Position numbers and translations under genes: made by a program. Below the pieces are notes generated by a model, which saw only the letters and a list, made by a program, of their open reading frames with translations, made no database searches and was not told the origin of the DNA. A stretch of 35,926 nt of DNA, taken from assembly GCA_022764445.1 (NCBI GenBank), contig JALERT010000138.1, positions 1-35,926 of the forward strand, read 5' to 3'. Below are positions 31,742 through 35,926 of the stretch, piece after piece. The stretch's first letter is position 1; the number at the start of each line of letters is the position of its first letter. The stretch is from Lachnospiraceae bacterium. GTDB lineage: Bacteria; Bacillota; Clostridia; Lachnospirales; Lachnospiraceae.

Positions 31742-33238
31742 TTAACCAAGATACTCCTCAAACATCTTTTTTGCTATAGGGATTGCATACTGGCTTCCCG
31801 TACCTGCACCTTCTACAACTATGCTTACAGCAATCTTTGGATTGTCGGCAGGTGCAAATCCAACAAACCATGCATGGGATGTTCCCTCTTCGTCAAACTC
31901 TGCTGAGCCTGTCTTTCCTGCGACCCGATATGACATTCCGCTAAGCGATGTACCTGTACCACTATTTACAACTTCTTTCATCAGCCTTTTCATAATCTCG
32001 GCAACTGACTTATCTACTATCTGCCCCATCGAATCAGGATTATATTGTTTTACGACTCTGCCTGCTTCATTTTCTGTATGATCCACGATATATGGTCTCA
32101 TCATTTCACCATTGTTGGCTAAAGCAGAAGTTATCATCGCATTAAACATAGGAGTAATCTGTGTTTTTCCCTGTCCTATGGCAGTCTGGACAATTTCTCC
32201 TTTATCAGATTTATTGTCAAGTACAAAACTGCTTTTATTATTTTCAAATCCAAGCTTTATCTTTTTATTAAAGCCAAATCTTTCACACAGCTTACGGAAA
32301 GATGATATATTAAGACCTACTCCTATATTGGCAAATGATGTATTACATGATTTTGCAAATGAATTTTTCAAATCAAGTGCTCCATGGGATTCACCGCCAT
32401 AACAGTTGATATTATTTCCTTCAAAAGAATCTGAACCATCACATATATATCTGTACTTTTTATACATTTCCTTATTCTCCATGATGTACTCCATGGCAGT
32501 CATAATTTTAAAAGTAGATCCTGGCGGATAAAGTCCCTGCGTCGCCCTGTTAAGAAGTGCCGAATTATCTTCAGAGTCCTCCACAAGTTCATCCCATTCC
32601 TGAAGTACGGTATTTGGATCATAGTCAGGCTTTGAAAGCATTGTCAGTATCTTACCAGTAGAAGGTTCTAAAGCCACTACTGCGCCCTTATATCCTCCCA
32701 GCGCATCATAAGCAGTCTTTTGAAGTCCGGCATCCAGTGTCGTTATAACACTATCGCCCTGACTCTTTTCTCCACGGAAGATATTTATAAGCTGCTTAAG
32801 AGGATTAGAATGAGATGTAAGAAGCGGATAACATTGTGACAGTTCAACACCTGTCATACTGTTATCAACTCTTCCTACTGCATGGCAGAAAACATCATTG
32901 TACGGATAATATCTCTTTTCCGAACCATCTTTTCCTTTTTCCGTCTTGGCAAGGACTTTTTTATCTGATGAATAAATCGTTCCTCTTACAATACGCTTAG
33001 CAAGCAATTCCTGTCGTTTGTTATATGGATTATTTATAACCTCGTCTGCATCTACTGCCATAAAGTAAACAAGATATCCTATCATTCCAAGAAAAACAGC
33101 AACAACACAATACGTTATAATAAGTACCTGTGCGTTTCCACGTCTTTCTTCTTTTCTGGCAGCCTTCTCAGCCTTCCGTCTGCTTTTTTTATCTTTCTGA
33201 TTTACGTTTTCTATTTCTTTCTGTGATTTTCTGCTCAT
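31742..33238 (-). CDS. Penicillin-binding protein, monofunctional transpeptidase (PBP2/FtsI class)
   Basis: Cross-links peptidoglycan peptides outside the membrane. The 498 residues have a basic cytoplasmic tail (1-34), a membrane anchor (36-60), a reduced N-terminal domain, and the transpeptidase with the active-site Ser241-x-x-Lys244 (PPGSTFK), Ser297-Cys-Asn299 (SCN) and Lys442-Thr-Gly444 (KTGSAE). It lacks the glycosyltransferase and PASTA domains. It follows the FtsW/RodA gene, its expected glycosyltransferase partner, with two micro-ORFs between. The ATG overlaps the stop of the second micro-ORF by ATGA and also has GGGGGGA five bases before it. Confidence 0.93.
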   Translation of the reverse strand: MSRKSQKEIENVNQKDKKSRRKAEKAARKEERRGNAQVLIITYCVVAVFLGMIGYLVYFMAVDADEVINNPYNKRQELLAKRIVRGTIYSSDKKVLAKTEKGKDGSEKRYYPYNDVFCHAVGRVDNSMTGVELSQCYPLLTSHSNPLKQLINIFRGEKSQGDSVITTLDAGLQKTAYDALGGYKGAVVALEPSTGKILTMLSKPDYDPNTVLQEWDELVEDSEDNSALLNRATQGLYPPGSTFKIMTAMEYIMENKEMYKKYRYICDGSDSFEGNNINCYGGESHGALDLKNSFAKSCNTSFANIGVGLNISSFRKLCERFGFNKKIKLGFENNKSSFVLDNKSDKGEIVQTAIGQGKTQITPMFNAMITSALANNGEMMRPYIVDHTENEAGRVVKQYNPDSMGQIVDKSVAEIMKRLMKEVVNSGTGTSLSGMSYRVAGKTGSAEFDEEGTSHAWFVGFAPADNPKIAVSIVVEGAGTGSQYAIPIAKKMFEEYLG

Positions 33239-33279
33239 CTGATTCCCCCCTTAGGATAACAATCATTCACTTCGTTCAT
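33235..33279 (-). CDS. Micro-ORF 2 (14 residues), overlapping the PBP start
   Basis: Starts with ATG seven bases after AAGGAGG, encodes MNEVNDCYPKGGIR, and its TGA overlaps the PBP start codon (ATGA). The first ten codons are identical to micro-ORF 1 because both lie in a 44-bp direct repeat. It may serve translational coupling. Translation is inferred from its ribosome binding site and position. Confidence 0.45.
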   Translation of the reverse strand: MNEVNDCYPKGGIR

Positions 33280-33293
33280 GATGATTCCTCCTT
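33250..33293. repeat. 44-bp direct repeat, copy 1
   Basis: Identical over 44 bp to 33391-33434, 141 bp away. On the minus strand it holds AAGGAGG, a start codon and ten codons. Confidence 0.95.
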
Positions 33294-33295
33294 AA

Positions 33296-33341
33296 AATAA
33301 TGTAGTGGCACGATTGATTGCATCAATCCTGCCAAATCAGT
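33296..33341 (-). repeat. 46-bp hairpin element, copy 2
   Basis: 37/46 identical to 12312-12357. The stem is GGCAGGATTGAT/ATCAATCGTGCC with one central mismatch and a 3-nt loop (33307-33333). As in copy 1 it ends in ACATTATT just 5' of an AAGGAGG and a start codon (here micro-ORF 2). The stop codon of micro-ORF 1 lies inside it. Confidence 0.75.
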
Positions 33342-33420
33342 CGGAATCATTAACATCCCAAGGAATCCTCCCATCTTCGATGGGTCCCTCCTTAGGATAA
33401 CAATCATTCACTTCGTTCAT
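33337..33420 (-). CDS. Micro-ORF 1 (27 residues), overlapping the FtsW-like stop
   Basis: Starts with ATG overlapping the TGA of the FtsW-like gene, seven bases after AAGGAGG (which is within that gene's last codons). It begins MNEVNDCYPKEGPIEDG, continues to 27 residues, is acidic, and stops inside the hairpin element. It resembles nothing I recognise. It may be a translated linker or a by-product of the duplication. Confidence 0.45.
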   Translation of the reverse strand: MNEVNDCYPKEGPIEDGRIPWDVNDSD

Positions 33421-33434
33421 GATGATTCCTCCTT
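33391..33434. repeat. 44-bp direct repeat, copy 2
   Basis: Copy overlapping the last codons and stop of the FtsW-like gene. Because those codons belong to the gene, this copy is probably the original and 33250-33293 the duplicate. Confidence 0.95.
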
Positions 33435-34793
33435 CTCATCAAGCACATACATTCCCTGGATTATGCTAAAAAGTATTATCGTACTGATAACGGAACTTCC
33501 GCCGTAACTTACAAGTGGAAGTGTTACACCTGTTGAAGGTATGAATTTTGTTACACCACCTATTGTCAAAAATACCTGAAATACATACTCAACGCTAAGT
33601 CCAAGTGCTGTTAGTTTATAAAATCTCCTTGTCATCTTAAGAGATATATTGATAAACATGATAAAACAGCTTATCTCAACAAGAATAAGGCATATTCCAA
33701 AAAATGCTCCAAGTTCTTCACATAAGGCAGAGAATATGAAATCAGATTCTGCAACAGGTATTTTATTCGGCATGCCTTCTCCAAGTCCCATTCCAAACCA
33801 TCCGCCTGTTCCTATGGCAAAGAGTGACTGTGCCACCTGGTATCCCTGTTTTGCGATGGTACTCCATGGATCTCTCCAGGCAATGACTCTGTTCTGTACA
33901 TGTGTAAACAAATGATATGCGATGACAGCGGCTGCCATACCGGCTCCCAGACCTGCACCAAAGTAAATTATGTTCTGAGTGGCAACATAAAGTATGACAA
34001 GATATGTTATAAAAAATATAAGTGCTGCACCAAGATCCTTTTCAGCAACGAGTATAAGTACATGAATTGCAGCGACAATTGTCACCTTAACCACATCATG
34101 GAACTCTGTGGATTTGGCAAGAAGGGCTGCTGCAAAGAATACAAATATAATCTTAACAAATTCTGAAGGCTGTAATGCAAAGCCTCCTATTTTAATCCAG
34201 TTACGTGCTCCATACATTTCTTTACCTATTACAAATACAAGAGCAAGCAGGAGTATACCTATAACAGCATAAAACCATCCAAACCTGTCAAAATATTTAA
34301 ATTTTTCTATAAGATAAGGAATAAAAAGTCCTACAAGGCTTATCCCGGCTGCAAACATCATTTGTCTTGTCACATTGGTAAGACTTAACCTCTCTATCAT
34401 AATAAAACCTATCATGAGAAGCATAAGCATATTGTTAAGAACTATTTTGGACATTCCTTCATATACATACGGATATGCCTTTCCTACAAATATAAGAAAT
34501 GCAAGCTGCAATAGATAAAATACAAGTATTTTCATATCCAGACTATTAAGAAACAGTACTAGAGAGCATATAAAATGTATAATATACATTATTCTTTTCT
34601 GCTTTTTGTATACTTTTTCCTTCCTATCCTTATCTTTTCCAATAAATACAGTAAAGCAGTGCCATGTATATATTGCAAATAAGAAAATTATTATATACTT
34701 TGAGCTTTCTACCAGTATTGAATGAAATACTCCTATAAAGTTCATATCTCCGAATATGTCCATCAATTTCTGTGCTGCTTTTTGTTTATCCAT
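33417..34793 (-). CDS. FtsW/RodA/SpoVE family peptidoglycan glycosyltransferase
   Basis: SEDS-family enzyme that polymerises lipid II together with a PBP. The 458 residues have about ten membrane segments. Hallmark segments are GARNWIKIGGFALQPSEFVKI near 196, a KDLGAALIFF segment near 254 with the catalytic-type Asp, VAESDFIFSALCEELGAFFG near 350 and LPLVSYGGSSVISTI near 428. The start at 34793 has GGAGG five bases before it; the ATG just before it is too close. The PBP gene follows, the usual SEDS-PBP pairing; whether it serves division, elongation or sporulation cannot be decided. Confidence 0.94.
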   Translation of the reverse strand: MDKQKAAQKLMDIFGDMNFIGVFHSILVESSKYIIIFLFAIYTWHCFTVFIGKDKDRKEKVYKKQKRIMYIIHFICSLVLFLNSLDMKILVFYLLQLAFLIFVGKAYPYVYEGMSKIVLNNMLMLLMIGFIMIERLSLTNVTRQMMFAAGISLVGLFIPYLIEKFKYFDRFGWFYAVIGILLLALVFVIGKEMYGARNWIKIGGFALQPSEFVKIIFVFFAAALLAKSTEFHDVVKVTIVAAIHVLILVAEKDLGAALIFFITYLVILYVATQNIIYFGAGLGAGMAAAVIAYHLFTHVQNRVIAWRDPWSTIAKQGYQVAQSLFAIGTGGWFGMGLGEGMPNKIPVAESDFIFSALCEELGAFFGICLILVEISCFIMFINISLKMTRRFYKLTALGLSVEYVFQVFLTIGGVTKFIPSTGVTLPLVSYGGSSVISTIILFSIIQGMYVLDEKEESS

Positions 34794-34819
34794 CATTTCC
34801 TCCGGTTATTATCTTTTAA

Positions 34820-34871
34820 TTACTGTTTACACCTGTGATGATTGCAATATAATTATTGGTGCATAGCTTGA
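34820..34871. repeat. Remnant of family 2 repeat
   Basis: TTACTGTTTACACC resembles the family 2 end, and the 22 bases at 34850-34871 match the complement of 29979-30000 with one change (TAATTATTGG then GCATAGCTTGA). The middle of the element is missing. It fills the gap between the U32 and FtsW-like genes. Confidence 0.6.
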
Positions 34872-34876
34872 TTATC

Positions 34877-35926
34877 TTACTCAACACCATTTATATAATG
34901 TCCTGTCTGTGACGGCTCATCACACTGTCCCATAAGTATATTATTGACCTTGTCCTTATCTTCAACCGTAAAATCATACCTGAAATTTCTTATGCCTTTA
35001 TCATATAATTCATCTTCATATTCCATAAGTGACAGAGTTTCTTTCTGATAAATTGTATTGTAGCAGTATTTACAATAATTAACATCTATAAATTCTCTGC
35101 CTTTCATATCTTTTATCATAATCTGCCTGTTCATTCCTTTTCCCGATATCATGGCGCATGTATCGGTATTATATGATACACACTGTGCAGATACTATCAT
35201 AGGTATGTGGGTATAAATTATCATCTCTGCCCCAGGCTTATCCGTAAGACATCTCATCTCATATGATGTAAGCTCGTATGGTATCGTAAAGTTTTGAATA
35301 CCTCTGTCACGCCATAACGAATAAGACTCAGTATTCATTATATAAATTCCCGCATCAGTAACTATATCCTTTTCTTTTATGCCTGCTTTCTGCGTAAGAA
35401 ATATATACTCCTCAAGGTTTCTTATAACATAACCATCCCAAGACTTATTTATTATACTCTTCCCTGACTTAAGCTTCTTTTCCTCAGTATCCCATACATT
35501 TTTTCTAAATATATGCGGAAGCATGAGATAAGCTTTCTTGCAATTACCATGACATTTATCAAGTGCTTTTTCGAGCAGGTCGTCTGATAATAATTCTGTC
35601 TTTATATATACTTTACTTATTTTATCACTATCTGCCACAGTATCTAACTGCTCCATAGTCATAACAGAAGCTATATACGTAACATCTTTATCCTCAATAT
35701 ATTCTTCCTTATCACGCTTATCCGTACATTCTCTTTTATATCCGGCAAAATCTCTTCGCCTGAACTTTTCAAGGATGGCTTTCTTAAGCATAAGAAGTCC
35801 CTCTCTTCTAAGATTCTTCAGGACTCCCACAGGAAGAAATAAGTCACCTTTAAGTTCTATATCAAGTTTTGCAAATTCAAACTCACTATTACCCGTCTGC
35901 ATAATGCTCTTTCTTACTGATGCATC
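34877..35926 (-). CDS. U32 family peptidase-like protein, C-terminal part (cut by window edge)
   Basis: The frame is open to the last base of the window (349 residues seen) and the first in-frame ATG at 35902 is internal, since eight more codons are open before it. KLDIELKGDLFLPVGVLKNLRREGLLMLKKAIL is the join between the middle and C-terminal parts of long U32 collagenase-like peptidases (RlhA/YdcP type); a VNYCKYCYNTIYQKETLSL motif near the end is also typical. U32 proteins act on collagen-like substrates or in 23S rRNA hydroxylation; the role here is not known. It precedes the FtsW-like gene by about 80 bp. Confidence 0.85.
   Translation of the reverse strand, partial: DASVRKSIMQTGNSEFEFAKLDIELKGDLFLPVGVLKNLRREGLLMLKKAILEKFRRRDFAGYKRECTDKRDKEEYIEDKDVTYIASVMTMEQLDTVADSDKISKVYIKTELLSDDLLEKALDKCHGNCKKAYLMLPHIFRKNVWDTEEKKLKSGKSIINKSWDGYVIRNLEEYIFLTQKAGIKEKDIVTDAGIYIMNTESYSLWRDRGIQNFTIPYELTSYEMRCLTDKPGAEMIIYTHIPMIVSAQCVSYNTDTCAMISGKGMNRQIMIKDMKGREFIDVNYCKYCYNTIYQKETLSLMEYEDELYDKGIRNFRYDFTVEDKDKVNNILMGQCDEPSQTGHYINGVE

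Overview
The window looks like ordinary chromosome of an AT-rich, anaerobic, spore-lineage Firmicute, most likely a Lachnospiraceae (clostridial cluster XIVa, Coprococcus/Roseburia-like). The grounds are the gene families (NrdG, SpoIID- and SpoIIM-like proteins, the clostridial CheY type, Isc-type NifS/IscU next to mnmA, an FtsW-PBP pair), strong AGGAGG ribosome binding sites and sigma-70 promoters of Gram-positive type. The species is not identified. Almost all genes lie on the minus strand; only the PHP/YihY pair and the SpoIIM-like gene are on plus. No phage, insertion sequence with a transposase, or CRISPR array is visible.

Layout. 1-3.1 kb: glycolytic genes gap, then (after a terminator) pgk and tpiA (cut by the window edge). 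3.4-5.4 kb: nrdG, a sigma-factor-like protein lacking region 4, and a flavin reductase-like protein. 5.7-7.3 kb: PHP phosphoesterase and YihY/BrkB membrane protein, convergent with a SpoIID-like gene. 7.3-12.3 kb: SpoIID-like protein downstream of a GldA/F/G-like ABC system. 12.6-15.4 kb: cyclophilin, a shortened peptide-binding protein and a SpoIIM-like protein. 15.4-23.5 kb: a DNA-repair run read as sbcD-sbcC-zinc-finger membrane protein-polA-coaE. 23.7-26.9 kb: an orphan acyl carrier protein, cysK and metY. 27-29.9 kb: mnmA, iscU and nifS, a sulfur-transfer group. 30.2-36 kb: tRNA-Leu(CAA), cheY, a NUDIX hydrolase, a PBP and its FtsW/RodA partner, and the C-terminal part of a U32 peptidase.

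Sulfur is a theme of 24-30 kb: NifS takes sulfur from cysteine for IscU (Fe-S clusters) and MnmA (tRNA thiolation), while CysK and MetY make cysteine and homocysteine. The most interesting regulatory signal is ahead of metY: a strong promoter embedded in inverted repeats, a 5' hairpin, then an unlisted 35-codon reading frame with a perfect AGGAGG site and five Cys codons among its last 18, ending in Cys-Cys-stop, followed by overlapping alternative hairpins. It looks like a cysteine-sensing leader peptide.

The second strong signal is a family of dispersed intergenic palindromic elements. Copies at 3149-3364 and 13133-13321 share 14-bp terminal inverted repeats and a predicted three-way-junction fold; one 21-bp stem has five compensated pair changes between copies. 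A related family (29946-30078) and several remnants lie elsewhere. A third, 46-bp hairpin element sits just 5' of the ribosome binding site at two places. Finally, a 44-bp direct repeat between the FtsW-like and PBP genes creates two micro-ORFs sharing their first ten codons, one overlapping the FtsW stop and the other the PBP start by ATGA.
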